This document shows positions 19,924 through 29,894 of a DNA stretch of 41,016 bases, in pieces. Source of the stretch: Candidatus Polarisedimenticolia bacterium (GTDB taxonomy: Bacteria > Acidobacteriota > Polarisedimenticolia > Gp22-AA2 > AA152). How positions within the stretch are numbered: position 1 is the first letter of the stretch; every line of letters begins with the position of its first letter. The translations under genes were made by a program, and so were the position numbers. The notes under the pieces are model-generated. The model ran no database searches and had not been told where the DNA came from. It saw only the letters and a program-made list of their open reading frames with translations. The stretch is taken from assembly GCA_035764505.1 (NCBI GenBank), contig DASTZC010000114.1, positions 1 through 41,016 of the forward strand, written 5' to 3'.

Positions 19924-20388
19924 GACGGCGTAGGGATCGAACTTCGACTCCGTCTCCACCAGAGCCTCCAGCAACTTCGGATCGACCTCCATGGACGCCG
20001 CCACCTGACGTATCAGGGCCCGGACTCCCGGCTCGGGATCCCAAGGGGAGATGTGCGGTATCTCCGTCGCCGCCTGGGGAGACTGCGGAGCGACGGCGGG
20101 CGGCGCGATGGGTGCCGGCGGGACCGGGACCGGCGCAGGGGTTGTGGATTTCGCGATGCCGCTGACCTGCATCGCCGGGAAAGCCAGCTCGCCCCCTCCT
20201 TCGAGGGTCACGATGATGCGCGAGCCTTCCATGCGATAGGAGGCAATCTCCAGGGTCCCGCCGCCGGTGAAGGTTACGACGTGGGATGCCTGCGAGGGAA
20301 CGGCGGCGAAGGCCGCGATGGCCACACCCATCCCCGCCATTCGAACCAAGCCCTGGAATCGACGGAAAGCTCTAAGCCCTTTGAGCAT
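19660..20388 (-). CDS. Lytic transglycosylase, SLT domain
   Basis: 242 aa. Cleaves the glycan strands of peptidoglycan. An n-region rich in Arg/Lys and a hydrophobic stretch (17-35, AFAAVPSQASH) form a signal peptide. A small beta region (36-80) and a Pro-rich linker (83-105) lead to the SLT domain. There, Glu147 in ETESKFDPYAVS is the catalytic residue, followed by GAMGLMQLMPDTA and LALAAYNAGEDAVDRY. The ATG at 20388 is only about 6 nt below the predicted transcript start, so the message may be nearly leaderless; ATGs at 20340 and 20331 are alternatives. The final 264 bp are also read in the opposite direction by the TPR gene. Confidence 0.93.
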   Translation of the reverse strand: MLKGLRAFRRFQGLVRMAGMGVAIAAFAAVPSQASHVVTFTGGGTLEIASYRMEGSRIIVTLEGGGELAFPAMQVSGIAKSTTPAPVPVPPAPIAPPAVAPQSPQAATEIPHISPWDPEPGVRALIRQVAASMEVDPKLLEALVETESKFDPYAVSRKGAMGLMQLMPDTARRFEVGNVFDPRQNLEGGTRYLKELLARYDDTALALAAYNAGEDAVDRYKGIPPYRETRGYVSRILRRMKP

Positions 20389-20400
20389 ATTGGCTCAGGA

Positions 20401-20429
20401 ATATTACGGTGAGCCCAGGGAAGGGTCAA
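20401..20429 (-). promoter_or_regulatory. Promoter of the lytic transglycosylase gene
   Basis: TTGACC (20429-20424), a 17-nt spacer, then TAATAT (20406-20401). It lies just after the mutL stop (20440), separating the transglycosylase from the mutL operon. Confidence 0.6.
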
Positions 20430-20439
20430 CCCCTATTTC

Positions 20440-22182
20440 TCAGCGACGGAGGAAGTTCTTCTCCAAAGCGTCGTGGCGAATCCTCAGGACGACCGGGCGG
20501 CCGTGGGGGCAGGTCATGGGCGAGGCCGCCTCCCCGAGGGCATCCAGGATGTAGGCCATCTTCTCGGAAGTGAGGGGATGATTGACCTTGACGGCCGCGT
20601 GGCAGGCGGCGGTGGCGGCGAGGCGGTCCATGCGGGCCTCGAAGGAGCCCGTGCCGGAGGCCCCGAGGTCATCCGCCAGATCGGCAACCAGGGAGGGCAG
20701 ATCGACGTCGGATAGAATCGCCGGAACCTCCCGCAGAAGCCAGGAATTCTCGCCGAAAGGCTCCAGAACGAAGCCGAGCTCCTCCAGCCTGGCCTTCCCT
20801 GAATGCAGCTTCTCGCTGCGCTCAAGCCCCAGATCCAGAGGCACCGGAAACAGCAGCGCCTGCCGCGGCACCTGGCGATCGCGTGCCTCGCGCAGCAGCC
20901 GCTCGTAGAGGATGCGCTCGTGGGCCGCGTGCTGGTCCACGATCACCAGGCCTTCCGAGTCAGAGGCCAGGATATAGCTATCGCGGTACTGGGCCAGCGG
21001 ACGCAGGCGCTCGCCGCGAGCGGCGGCCTCGGGCAGCGGGACTTCCGCGCCGGTATCTTGCGCCAAGGGGACGGGCGAGAAGGTCCAGGCGGCCGGCGTC
21101 TCGCCGACCAATTCGGAGTAAGCGGCGGAAGAACCCGCAGCCGGTGGAATGGAAGCGGTGGGCGCCTCGAGGCCGGCCAGGGGGACCATCGGGCGCTCGT
21201 TCTGCAGCGCGGCGCGGATCGCCCCGCGCACCAGCTCGAACATGCCGCCGGCATCGGCGAAGCGGACCTCCCACTTGGCGGGGTGCACGTTGAAGTCGAC
21301 CCGCTCCGGGGGCAAATCGAGGAAAACGAGAACGAAGGGGTAGCGGCCGCGAGGCAGCAGCGTCGCATAGGCCTGCAGGACCGCGCTCATCAGGCCGCGG
21401 TCGCGCACCGGCCGCCCGCAAACGAACAGGCGCACGTCGCGGGCGGCGGAGCGATGCAGCTCCGGCTTGGAGGCGAATCCCGCCGCCGACAGCGCCCCGG
21501 CATGCCGCGCGAAGGGAACCAGCTGCGCCGCGACCCCCTCGCCGAAGAGCTGGCGCACCCGCTCGGCGCGGCTGCGAGCCGGTGGCAGGTCGAGGATCGT
21601 GCGACCGGAGGAGGCGAGGGCCAGGCGGCGGTCGAAATGGGCCAGAGCCGCGCGCGACACCACGTCGAGGATCTGCTCCTGCTCCGTGGTCTCGGATTTC
21701 ATGAACTTGCGCCGTGCCGGCGTGTTGTAGAAGAGGTCGCGGACCACCACCGTCGTGCCGCGCGGATGGCCGACCTCCTCGAGGGGAGACCTCTCTCCTC
21801 CATCGACCCGCACCCGCTTTCCCCGCCCCGACTCGTCGGGACAGCTCTCGAGGAGCAGGCGCGAGACCGAGGCAATCGAAGGGAGCGCCTCGCCGCGAAA
21901 CCCAAGGGTCTTCAAATCGCCCAGATCCTCGATGCGCGACAGCTTCGAGGTGGCATGCCGCTGGACCGCCAGCTCGAGATCCTCGCTCTCCATCCCGTCG
22001 CCGTCGTCCAGGACCCGAATCTCCTCCAATCCGCCGCGAGCGATCTCCACCCGGATGGAAGCGGAGCCGGCATCCAGGGCATTCTCGATCAGCTCCTTGA
22101 CGACGGAGGCCGGCCGCTCGACCACCTCGCCCGCGGCAATCTGATCCGCCGTGCGCGGGTCCAGCTTCCGGATCTTCGCCAT
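20440..22182 (-). CDS. mutL: DNA mismatch repair protein MutL (endonuclease type)
   Basis: 580 aa. Couples mismatch recognition by MutS to strand removal. The N-terminal GHKL ATPase has IAAGEVVERPASVVKELIENALDAGS-type motifs, DDGDGM and TLGFRGEALPSI. FNVHPAKWEVRF closes the first half. The C-terminal half has DQHAAHERILYE, which fits the DQHA(X)2E(X)4E nuclease motif, plus ATAACHAAVKVNH and CPHGRPVVLR. It should therefore nick DNA, unlike E. coli MutL. The ATG at 22182 shares one base with the stop of the upstream M14 gene (TGATG). No mutS is in the window. Confidence 0.96.
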   Translation of the reverse strand: MAKIRKLDPRTADQIAAGEVVERPASVVKELIENALDAGSASIRVEIARGGLEEIRVLDDGDGMESEDLELAVQRHATSKLSRIEDLGDLKTLGFRGEALPSIASVSRLLLESCPDESGRGKRVRVDGGERSPLEEVGHPRGTTVVVRDLFYNTPARRKFMKSETTEQEQILDVVSRAALAHFDRRLALASSGRTILDLPPARSRAERVRQLFGEGVAAQLVPFARHAGALSAAGFASKPELHRSAARDVRLFVCGRPVRDRGLMSAVLQAYATLLPRGRYPFVLVFLDLPPERVDFNVHPAKWEVRFADAGGMFELVRGAIRAALQNERPMVPLAGLEAPTASIPPAAGSSAAYSELVGETPAAWTFSPVPLAQDTGAEVPLPEAAARGERLRPLAQYRDSYILASDSEGLVIVDQHAAHERILYERLLREARDRQVPRQALLFPVPLDLGLERSEKLHSGKARLEELGFVLEPFGENSWLLREVPAILSDVDLPSLVADLADDLGASGTGSFEARMDRLAATAACHAAVKVNHPLTSEKMAYILDALGEAASPMTCPHGRPVVLRIRHDALEKNFLRR

Positions 22183-23204
22183 CAGGCCTCCATCAGGTCG
22201 AGATGCTTGCGGCCGCCCGGGTCCTCGACGCAGTATTTCTCCACGGTCGGCAGGGTCTTCTCGAGCTTGGCGATGTGACAGATCGGATCGCCCGGCTGCA
22301 CCAGCGGAATCGTGGTGATACCGATCACCAGTCCCGTCAGGGGCGACTTGATGTCGGTCACCTCGCGCCCGAAGGGAGTGCTGACCTTGGCGACCTCCAT
22401 CCCCTCGTAGAGAAGATCGCCGGGACGCACGCGCAGGTCGAGGATGCCGCCGCGCTCGGCGCGAATCCATTCCGATACCTTGACGATCACCTGGAAGCGC
22501 GGTTCCTTGGCGGCATGCTCCACCATGCCGAGGTCCCCCAGGATGTTGCGTACCCCTTCCGCCCCGCGCTGCACCATGGAGCGCTGGAAACGGAAAGTCT
22601 CCCCCGCCTCCAGGATGATGGTGGGGATGCCGGCGCGCGTCGCCGCGGCGCGCAGCGTACCGCCCGCCGCCGGCTGGTCCATGATGATCTCGGTGCCGAA
22701 GGCCTTGGCCATCCGGCGCACCGTGTCGTTGTCGAGATCGCCGCGGATGTGCGCCAGGTTGGTGCGTCCCGCCCCGGCGGTGTGGAAGTCGATGCCGTAT
22801 TCGGCGCGCTGCACGATCTCGGTGAAGATCTTGTGGGCCACCCGCTGCGCCAGATTGCCCTCGGGGTTGCCGGGAAAGTAGCGGTTCAGGTCGCGCCTTC
22901 CCGGCAGGTAGCGCGAGTGGTTCAGGAAGCCCCAGCGGTTCAGCACCGGGGTGCAGAAGACCGTCCCTTTCAGCTTCGCCGGATCGAGCTCGGTCATGAT
23001 GGTGCGCACGATCTCGACGCCGTTGAGCTCGTCGCCATGGATGGCGGCGCTGAGGAACAGGCGCGGCCCCTCCAGCAGACCGCGCACCACGATCACCGGG
23101 ATGTTGACCGGCGTGGCGGTGTAGAACTCGCTGATCTTCAGGAGAATCTCCTGGCTCTCGCCCGGCGAGACCACCTTGCCGCCGATCTTCAGCTCTTCCG
23201 CCAT
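22182..23204 (-). CDS. AstE/AspA-type M14 zinc carboxypeptidase-like protein
   Basis: 340 aa. Succinylglutamate desuccinylase/aspartoacylase family. Zinc ligands are visible as His56 and Glu59 (AAIHGDE) and His141 (GIDFHTAG). The substrate-binding RDLNRYFPG follows near 104, and a Glu lies in ILEAGE. The C-terminal 100 residues form a barrel typical of the family (GGILDLRVRPGDLLYEG, SPLTGLVIG). Its start overlaps the 3' end of rimK by 16 nt. Proteins of this group next to RimK-type ligases are plausible removers of C-terminal or side-chain amino acids. The actual substrate is not known, and small-molecule deacylation remains possible. Confidence 0.88.
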   Translation of the reverse strand: MAEELKIGGKVVSPGESQEILLKISEFYTATPVNIPVIVVRGLLEGPRLFLSAAIHGDELNGVEIVRTIMTELDPAKLKGTVFCTPVLNRWGFLNHSRYLPGRRDLNRYFPGNPEGNLAQRVAHKIFTEIVQRAEYGIDFHTAGAGRTNLAHIRGDLDNDTVRRMAKAFGTEIIMDQPAAGGTLRAAATRAGIPTIILEAGETFRFQRSMVQRGAEGVRNILGDLGMVEHAAKEPRFQVIVKVSEWIRAERGGILDLRVRPGDLLYEGMEVAKVSTPFGREVTDIKSPLTGLVIGITTIPLVQPGDPICHIAKLEKTLPTVEKYCVEDPGGRKHLDLMEA

Positions 23205-24100
23205 GCTCCCCCACCCCGGCGGCGCGCGTAGCGCACCGCGTACTCCAGGATGATCCCCGCGATGTCCATCCCGGTGGCCTTCTCCAATCCCTCGAAGCCG
23301 ACCGAGGAGTTGATCTCCATCACCTTCGGCCCTTCATGCGATTCCAGCAGGTCGACCCCCGCCACCTGCAGCCCCATCGCCTGCGTGGCGTGCAAGGCCG
23401 CCTTGCGGTACTCCTCGTCGAGATCCACCAGCGCCGCGCCGCCGCCGCGGTGCAGGTTGGAGCGGAACTCGCCGAAGCGGGCCTGGCGGCGCATCGCCGC
23501 CACCACCCGGTTGCCCACCACCAGCGCCCGGATGTCCTTTCCTTCGGATTCGGCGACGAATTCCTGGATCAGAATCGTCTGCCCGAGCGACCAGAGGGTG
23601 TCCATCACCGACTGCACCGCCTGCTCGGTCTCGGCCAGGATCACCCCGATCCCCTGGGTGCCGCGGATCAGCTTGAGCACCACGGGGGGGCCGCCCACCG
23701 CCTCCAGCGCAGCGGAGATCTGGTGCGGCTCGCGCGCCATGACGGTTCGCGGGATGTCCACGTCCTTGCGCGACAGCAGCTGGAAGCAGCGCAGCTTGTC
23801 GCGCGAGCGCGCGATCGGCTGCGAGTTGTTCACGATCGGCACGCCCATCATGTCGAACTGGTTCACCACCGCCAGTCCGTGCTCGGTCACCGACGCACCG
23901 ATGCGCGGCAGCACCAGATCCATGCGCGGCAGCGGCCGGTCGGCGGCGCCGTAGTAGATCTGCGGCGTGCGCCTCGAGAGGACCAGGAAGCACTTCATCG
24001 GATCCAGGACCACCGGCTCGTGGCCCATGGCGTGGGCGGCCTCGATGAAGCGCCGGGTGGTGTACAGGGTCCTCTTCCGGGAGAGGATGGCGATTCTCAA
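23189..24100 (-). CDS. rimK: RimK-family ATP-grasp glutamate ligase
   Basis: 303 aa. The family adds glutamates to the C-terminus of ribosomal protein S6 or makes related peptide bonds. Features: N-terminal MRIAILSRKRTLYTTRRFIEAA, IVNNSQPIARSRDKL, ATP-grasp stretch VVLKLIRGTQGIGVIL, IQEFVAESEGKDIRALVVG and the metal site VMEINSSVGFEGLEKATGMD. The length matches E. coli RimK (300 aa). It lies 22 nt below ppdK and overlaps the M14 gene. The partial S6 gene at the right edge encodes a protein ending Gly-Glu-Thr-Glu, a reasonable substrate. Confidence 0.9.
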   Translation of the reverse strand: MRIAILSRKRTLYTTRRFIEAAHAMGHEPVVLDPMKCFLVLSRRTPQIYYGAADRPLPRMDLVLPRIGASVTEHGLAVVNQFDMMGVPIVNNSQPIARSRDKLRCFQLLSRKDVDIPRTVMAREPHQISAALEAVGGPPVVLKLIRGTQGIGVILAETEQAVQSVMDTLWSLGQTILIQEFVAESEGKDIRALVVGNRVVAAMRRQARFGEFRSNLHRGGGAALVDLDEEYRKAALHATQAMGLQVAGVDLLESHEGPKVMEINSSVGFEGLEKATGMDIAGIILEYAVRYARRRGGGAWRKS

Positions 24101-24122
24101 GCGGGAAGCTTTCCCTTTCCCC

Positions 24123-26852
24123 TCATCGCCGGGAGGCGAGGGCGGCCCGCGCGGCGGCCAGGCGCGCCACGGGGACCCGGTAGGGCGAGCAGCTCACGTA
24201 ATCGAGCCCCGCATCGTGGAAGAACTCCACGGAGGCGGGATCGCCTCCGTGCTCGCCGCACACCCCCACCTTGAGGCCCGGCTTTCCCTTGCGCCCTTCC
24301 TGCACGGCCATGCGGATGAGCCGGCCGATCCCCTCGCAATCGAGGCTCTGAAAGGGATCGTGCGGCAGGATGCCGCGCTCGACGTAGAAGGGCAGGTAGA
24401 CGCCGGCGTCATCGCGGGAGAATCCGAACCCGAGCTGCGTCAGGTCGTTCGTCCCGAAGGAGAAGAACTCGGCGATCTTCCCCACCTCCTCGGCGAGCAG
24501 GCAGGCGCGCGGGATCTCGATCATCGTGCCGATGCGCGCGTCGAGCGGGATGCGGGTCTCCTCGCTCACCCGCTGCTGGACGCGCGCCACCAGCGCCGCC
24601 ATCCGGCTGTACTCCTCGGTGATGCCGACCAGCGGGATCATCACCTCGGGAAAGACCTTCGTCCCTTCCTTGGTCAGCACGGCGGCCGCCTCGAAGATGG
24701 CGCGCGCCTGGACCTCGTAGATCTCGGGGTAGGTCAGACCCAGCCGGCAGCCGCGGTGCCCGAGCATCGGGTTGAACTCGTGCAGGCTCTCGACCTTCGC
24801 CCAGAGGCGATCCACGCCCGCGCCCATCTCCGCGGCGATCGCCTCCAGCGCCGCGCGGTCCTTGGGCAGGAACTCGTGCAGCGGAGGATCGAGGAGGCGG
24901 ATGGTGACCGGCAACCCCTCCATGGCCCGGAAGATCTCCACGAAATCCTGGCGCTGCATCGGCAGGAGCTTGGCCAGCGCCCGCCGGCGCTCCGTCTCGG
25001 TGTCGGAAAGGATCATCTCGCGCACCGCGGCAATCCGGTCCGCTCCGAAGAACATGTGCTCGGTGCGGCACAGACCGATCCCCTCGGCCCCAAAGGCGCG
25101 CGCCACGCGCGCGTCGGTCGGCGTGTCGGCGTTGGTCCGCACCCCCAGGGTGCGCGCCGCGTCGGCCCACTGCAGCAGCGTGCTGAAGTGCCGGAACACC
25201 TGCGAGTCCGACTCCTTCAGGGTCCGCTCCACCAGCACCTGGATCACCTCCGAGGGGATGGTGGGGAGCGAGCCCTTCAGCACCTCGCCGGTCGTCCCGT
25301 CGATCGAGATCGGCTGGCCTTCGCGAATCTCCTGGTCGCGGAAGCGCAGGATGCGCTGCTCCGGGTCGACCGTCAGATCGCCGCAGCCCACCACGCAGAT
25401 CTTCCCCATGCCGCGGGCCACCACCGCGGCATGCGAGGTCATGCCGCCGCGCGCCGTCAGGATCCCCTCGGCCGCCGCCATGCCGGCGATGTCCTCGGGC
25501 GAGGTCTCGAGGCGCACCAGGATCACCTTCTCGCCGCGCCGCGCCATCTCCACGACCCGCTCCGCCGACAGCACCGCGCGGCCCGAGGCGGCACCGGGGC
25601 CGGCGTTGAGCCCGCGCGCCAGCAGACGCCCCTCGGCCAGCGCCGCCGATTTGGCCGCCGGCTCGAAGATCGGCGCCAGCAGCTGAACCAGCTGCTCCGG
25701 ATCGACGCGCTGCACCGCCACGTTCGGCTCGATCAGCTTCTCCGCCACCATCTCCACGGCACAGCGCACCGAGGCGAAGCCGGTGCGCTTGCCGCGCCGG
25801 CTCTGCAGGATGAAGAGCTTCCCCTCCTCCACCGTGAACTCGATGTCGAGCATGTCCTTGTAGTGCCCTTCCAGGCGGGAGAAGACTTCCAGCAGCTGCC
25901 GGTGCGCCTCGGGCTGGACCTCCTCGAGCGATGCTCCGTCTCCCTTGCCGGTGACGCGGCACAACGGACGCGGCGTGCGGATTCCGGCCACCACGTCCTC
26001 CCCCTGCGCGTTGGGGAGGTACTCGCCGAAGGGGACCTTCTCGCCGGTGGCGGGATTGCGGGTGAAGGCCACGCCCGTGGCGGAGGTCTCGCCGCGATTC
26101 CCGAACACCATCGCCTGCACCGTGACCGCCGTCCCCCAGTCGTGCGGGATGCGGTGCAGCTTCCGGTAGGTCACGGCGCGCGCGTTGTTCCAGCTGCGGA
26201 ACACCGCCGCCACCGCGCCGTACAGCTGCTCCTTGGGGCCCAGCGGGAAGTCGACCCCGCCCACTCCCTTGACGATCGCCAGGAAGCGGCGCGACAGCTC
26301 CTGCAGGTCCTCCGCGGAGAGCTGCGAATCCTCCCCCGCGCCCCGGCGGGTACGGGTTTCTTCCAGGGCCTTCTCGAACAGGCCGCGGTCCACCTCCAGG
26401 ACGACGTCGGCATACATCTGGATGAGCCGGCGGAAGCAGTCCCACGCGAAGCGCGGGTTGGAGGTCAGCTTCCCCAGCCCTTCGGCGGACTGCGGCGACA
26501 GACCGAGGTTCAGGATCGTGTCCATCATCCCGGGCATCGACACCTGCGCGCCCGAGCGCACCGAGACGAGCAGCGGGTGCTGCGGATCGCCGAAGCGGCG
26601 CCCCAGCACTTTCTCGAGACGCTCCAGGGCCGACTCGATCTCGCCGGTGAGGCCATCCGTGATGCGATTTCCCTGGTCGAAGTATTCCAGGCAGGCCTGT
26701 GTCGTGATCGTGAAGCCGGGAGGGACGGGAATTCCGAGGCGGCTCATCTCCGCCAGATCGGCCCCCTTGCCGCCCAGCAGGCTGCGCAACCCGGCATGTC
26801 CGTCGGCCTGGCTCTCTCCGAAGAAGTAGACCCGCTTCGCCGTCTCAGCCAC
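24123..26852 (-). CDS. ppdK: Pyruvate, phosphate dikinase
   Basis: 909 aa. Interconverts pyruvate, ATP and phosphate with PEP, AMP and pyrophosphate. The N-terminal nucleotide domain begins KRVYFFGESQ, LLGGKGADLAEM. The phosphohistidine loop is ARGGMTSHAAVVARGMGK. The C-terminal PEP barrel has EGIGLCRTEHMFF, LDPPLHEFLP, FSFGTNDLTQLGFGFSRDD and the active-site CGEHGGDP. The start is GTG at 26852 with GAGGGGG 4-5 nt upstream; it overlaps the end of glyS by 8 nt. No dedicated PPDK kinase/phosphatase (PpsR type) is present nearby. Confidence 0.96.
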   Translation of the reverse strand: MAETAKRVYFFGESQADGHAGLRSLLGGKGADLAEMSRLGIPVPPGFTITTQACLEYFDQGNRITDGLTGEIESALERLEKVLGRRFGDPQHPLLVSVRSGAQVSMPGMMDTILNLGLSPQSAEGLGKLTSNPRFAWDCFRRLIQMYADVVLEVDRGLFEKALEETRTRRGAGEDSQLSAEDLQELSRRFLAIVKGVGGVDFPLGPKEQLYGAVAAVFRSWNNARAVTYRKLHRIPHDWGTAVTVQAMVFGNRGETSATGVAFTRNPATGEKVPFGEYLPNAQGEDVVAGIRTPRPLCRVTGKGDGASLEEVQPEAHRQLLEVFSRLEGHYKDMLDIEFTVEEGKLFILQSRRGKRTGFASVRCAVEMVAEKLIEPNVAVQRVDPEQLVQLLAPIFEPAAKSAALAEGRLLARGLNAGPGAASGRAVLSAERVVEMARRGEKVILVRLETSPEDIAGMAAAEGILTARGGMTSHAAVVARGMGKICVVGCGDLTVDPEQRILRFRDQEIREGQPISIDGTTGEVLKGSLPTIPSEVIQVLVERTLKESDSQVFRHFSTLLQWADAARTLGVRTNADTPTDARVARAFGAEGIGLCRTEHMFFGADRIAAVREMILSDTETERRRALAKLLPMQRQDFVEIFRAMEGLPVTIRLLDPPLHEFLPKDRAALEAIAAEMGAGVDRLWAKVESLHEFNPMLGHRGCRLGLTYPEIYEVQARAIFEAAAVLTKEGTKVFPEVMIPLVGITEEYSRMAALVARVQQRVSEETRIPLDARIGTMIEIPRACLLAEEVGKIAEFFSFGTNDLTQLGFGFSRDDAGVYLPFYVERGILPHDPFQSLDCEGIGRLIRMAVQEGRKGKPGLKVGVCGEHGGDPASVEFFHDAGLDYVSCSPYRVPVARLAAARAALASRR

Positions 26853-29007
26853 GCGTCCCCCTCGAGGAGGCGAGCGCCCCCGTCTCCCCTTCCAGGACCA
26901 TCTCCGCAAAATCCCCCACCCGCCGGAGCAGGAGCGAGATGCGGCGCAGCAAGGCGAGCCGCTTGCGCCGAATCTCTGCATCGGGATCCATGACCAGCAC
27001 CTTCTCGAAGAAGCGGTCCAGCGGGGCCCGCAACCCGGCCAGGACGCCCAGCGCCGCCGCATAGTCGCGCTTCTCCCAGAGCGGAGCGCAGCGTCGCTCG
27101 CAATCCTTCACCGCCTCGAGCAGCGCGCGCTCCTCCGGGGTGGTCAGCTTCTCGTCGCCCAGCGGCTCGACCTGCGCGTCGGCGAGGATGTTGCGCACCC
27201 GCCGGTACGACAGGCTGAGCGATTCGAAATCGGATTGCCCTTTGATGCCGTCGAGCGCCCGCGCCCGCTCCAGGGCATCGACCGGATCGTCCCCGCCGGT
27301 GGCCAGCGCCGCGCTCACCGCGTCGTAGCGCAGCTGGGCCCCTTCCTGGCAGACGAAGCGCAGCCTTTCCTCGAGGAAAGGGATCAGCCGCCCGATCCCG
27401 TCCTCGCGCGGCGCAATCCCCTGCTCGGCGTACAGCTCGGCGGCGCGGCGCTGCAGGCGTGAAAAGGAGAGATGCAGCCGCTGATCCAGAGCAGCCTGGA
27501 TCGCCGCCAGGGCGCTGCGCCTCAATCCGAGAGGATCCTTCGAGCCGGAGGGGATCCGGTTGAGCAGGAAGAAGCCGCACAAGGTGTCCATGCGGTCGGC
27601 GATCGCCAGGACCGCCGCCTCGCGGCTGGTGAACCCCTCGCGTGTGGCATCGCCGCCGGCGCCGCGGTACTGCTCCGAGATGGCGACGCACACCGCCTCC
27701 GGCTCCCCATCCTCGCGCGCGTACAATCCCCCCATCACTCCCTGCAGCTCCGGAAACTCCTTGACCATCAGGGTCGTCAGGTCCGACTTGCACAGCGAGG
27801 CCGCGCGCCGTACCGCCGCCAGGTCGACCGCCGTTCCCGCTTCGGCGAGATCGCCGGCCAGCGACCCCGCCAGCTCTCCAACCCGCTCCACTTTTCTTCG
27901 ATAATCCCCCAGGGTTGCCTCGAACTGGATGCGCTGCAGATCCGGGGTCCTCTCCGACAGGCCGCGCTTGCGGTCCTCTTTCCAGAAGAAATCGGCGTCG
28001 CGCAGGCGCGCGCGCAGGACCCACTCGTTGCCTTGACGGATGCCGGCGATCACCGCGGGATCGTCGGGACAGTTCAGCACCGCCACATAGTGCGGCGCCG
28101 GACGGCCGTCGGAGTGCCTCACCGGAAAGAACCGCTGGTGATGGATCATGGCGGTGGAGAGAACCTCCGCCGGCAGGGCCAGGAAGGCCGGATCGAAGCT
28201 GCCAAAGCAGGCCACCGGGTGCTCCACCAGACCGGCGAGGGTCTCCGACAGCGAGTCGGGAGCATCCAGCCTGCTGCCTTCCCCCACTCGGGCGCATTCG
28301 CGTCGCACCGCCTCCTGGATATGGCGGAGCCTGCGCGAGAAATCGACCATCACGCCGTGCTTTTCCAGGATCTCGACATACTCGCCGGCATCACCGATCT
28401 CGAGCATCCGCGAGCCCGAAAACCGCGGCCCAAGGGTTCGGCGCCCGGCCTTTATCCCGGCCACCTCGAAAGGAATGATCTGGCTCCCCAGCAGGCAGGC
28501 GATCCAGCGGATCGGCCGCGCGAAGCGGAAGCTCCCCGAGCCCCAGCGCATCGTTTTCGCGAACGGAATGCCGGAGACGAGATCGGGCAGCGCCTCGGAG
28601 AGGACTACCGCCGCCGGACGGCCCGTCTCCTTCTTGCGCGCCGCCAAGCACTCCCCCTTGGGAGTTCGCGTGCGATACACCTGATCCACCGTCGTCCCCT
28701 GGGCGCGCGCGAATCCTTCCAGGGCCCGGGTCGGCGCACCGGACTTGTCATAGGCGGCCTCGACGCGCGGACCGGTGACCTCCAGCTCGCGATCGGGCTG
28801 CCCTTCCAGCAATCCCGTGGCCCGCAGTGCGAGCCGGCGCGGCGTCCCCAGAAGCCCGGGATCGAAGCGCACGTCTCCCAGACGCGAGCGCTCCGTCAGC
28901 GCTGCGAACTCGCGCGCCAGCCAGCGCAGGGCGTCGAGGATCATCCCGTCGGGGATCTCCTCGCAGCCGATCTCGAGCAGGAACCAGCGGTCGGGGTGCG
29001 GGCTCAC
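26845..29007 (-). CDS. glyS: Glycyl-tRNA synthetase, beta subunit
   Basis: 720 aa. Partner of GlyQ in the alpha2beta2 bacterial enzyme; binds tRNA. Family marks: [13 protein letters not shown] at the N-terminus, [62 protein letters not shown] and FDSLS-like YRRVRNI near the anticodon domain. The start is GTG at 29007 in a GTGA overlap with glyQ; the open frame running further up inside glyQ is not homologous. It overlaps ppdK at its 3' end. Confidence 0.96.
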   Translation of the reverse strand: MSPHPDRWFLLEIGCEEIPDGMILDALRWLAREFAALTERSRLGDVRFDPGLLGTPRRLALRATGLLEGQPDRELEVTGPRVEAAYDKSGAPTRALEGFARAQGTTVDQVYRTRTPKGECLAARKKETGRPAAVVLSEALPDLVSGIPFAKTMRWGSGSFRFARPIRWIACLLGSQIIPFEVAGIKAGRRTLGPRFSGSRMLEIGDAGEYVEILEKHGVMVDFSRRLRHIQEAVRRECARVGEGSRLDAPDSLSETLAGLVEHPVACFGSFDPAFLALPAEVLSTAMIHHQRFFPVRHSDGRPAPHYVAVLNCPDDPAVIAGIRQGNEWVLRARLRDADFFWKEDRKRGLSERTPDLQRIQFEATLGDYRRKVERVGELAGSLAGDLAEAGTAVDLAAVRRAASLCKSDLTTLMVKEFPELQGVMGGLYAREDGEPEAVCVAISEQYRGAGGDATREGFTSREAAVLAIADRMDTLCGFFLLNRIPSGSKDPLGLRRSALAAIQAALDQRLHLSFSRLQRRAAELYAEQGIAPREDGIGRLIPFLEERLRFVCQEGAQLRYDAVSAALATGGDDPVDALERARALDGIKGQSDFESLSLSYRRVRNILADAQVEPLGDEKLTTPEERALLEAVKDCERRCAPLWEKRDYAAALGVLAGLRAPLDRFFEKVLVMDPDAEIRRKRLALLRRISLLLRRVGDFAEMVLEGETGALASSRGTRG

Positions 29008-29894
29008 GGCGAATCTGCGGCGGAAACATTCCGCAGGAGCGGGAATCCGAGCTCTTCGCGGCGGCGCAGGTGCGCTTCGGCGCAGGCGCAGGCGATCTTC
29101 CGGACTCTCGCGATGTAAGCCGGCCGCTCGGTGGTGCTGACCGCTCCCCGGGCATCCAGCACGTTGAAGGTGTGCGAGCAGCGCAGGCAGAAATCGTAGG
29201 CGGGCAGATAGAGACCCACCTCGAGAAGCCGATAGGCTTCTTTCTCGAACTCCGTGAACCGCTGGGAGTGCAGCGCCAGGTCGGCCTCCTCGAAATTGAA
29301 GCGCGAGAACTGCGCCTCCTCCTCCCGCCGGATGTCGCCGTAGGTGCACGAACCGTTCCAGGGAAGATCGAAGACGTTCTCCACCCCGTTCAGGAACATG
29401 GCGATGCGCTCCGAGCCGTAGGTCAGCTCGGCTGAGACAGGCGACAGCTCCAGCCCTCCCGTCTGCTGGAAGTAGGTGAACTGCGAGATCTCCATGCCGT
29501 CCAGCATCACCTGCCAGCCCACCCCCGCCGCCCCCAGCGTCGGCGACTCCCAGTTGTCCTCCTCGAAGCGAACGTCGTGGCGCGCGGCCTGCACCCCGAA
29601 CGATGCCAGCGACGCGAGGTAGAGATCCTGCACGTCCGGAGGCGAGGGCTTCAGGATCACCTGGAACTGGTAGTGCCGGTAGACGCGGAACGGGTTCTCG
29701 GCGTAGCGGCCGTCGACCGGGCGCCGCGACGGGGAGCAATAGGCGGCCCGCCACGGCTCCGGACCGAGGACGCGGAAGAAGGTGTCGGGATGCATCGTCC
29801 CCGCCCCCACCTCCAGATCGTAGGGCTGCTGCAGGACGGCCCCTTGCCGGCCCCAGAACTCGGAAAGCGCCAGGACCAGCTCCTGGAAATTCAT
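29004..29894 (-). CDS. glyQ: Glycyl-tRNA synthetase, alpha subunit
   Basis: 296 aa. Catalytic class II subunit. It begins [20 protein letters not shown], with [56 protein letters not shown] and [18 protein letters not shown]. These are typical in order and spacing. The ATG at 29894 overlaps the recO stop by 4 nt. Confidence 0.97.
   Translation of the reverse strand: MNFQELVLALSEFWGRQGAVLQQPYDLEVGAGTMHPDTFFRVLGPEPWRAAYCSPSRRPVDGRYAENPFRVYRHYQFQVILKPSPPDVQDLYLASLASFGVQAARHDVRFEEDNWESPTLGAAGVGWQVMLDGMEISQFTYFQQTGGLELSPVSAELTYGSERIAMFLNGVENVFDLPWNGSCTYGDIRREEEAQFSRFNFEEADLALHSQRFTEFEKEAYRLLEVGLYLPAYDFCLRCSHTFNVLDARGAVSTTERPAYIARVRKIACACAEAHLRRREELGFPLLRNVSAADSP

Noticed and set aside
23967-26993. 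A 1008-codon open frame on the plus strand
   Set aside because: It is antisense to ppdK, which has complete motifs. Long empty frames opposite GC-rich genes arise from codon bias, and the translation is Arg/His/Gly-rich with no domain.
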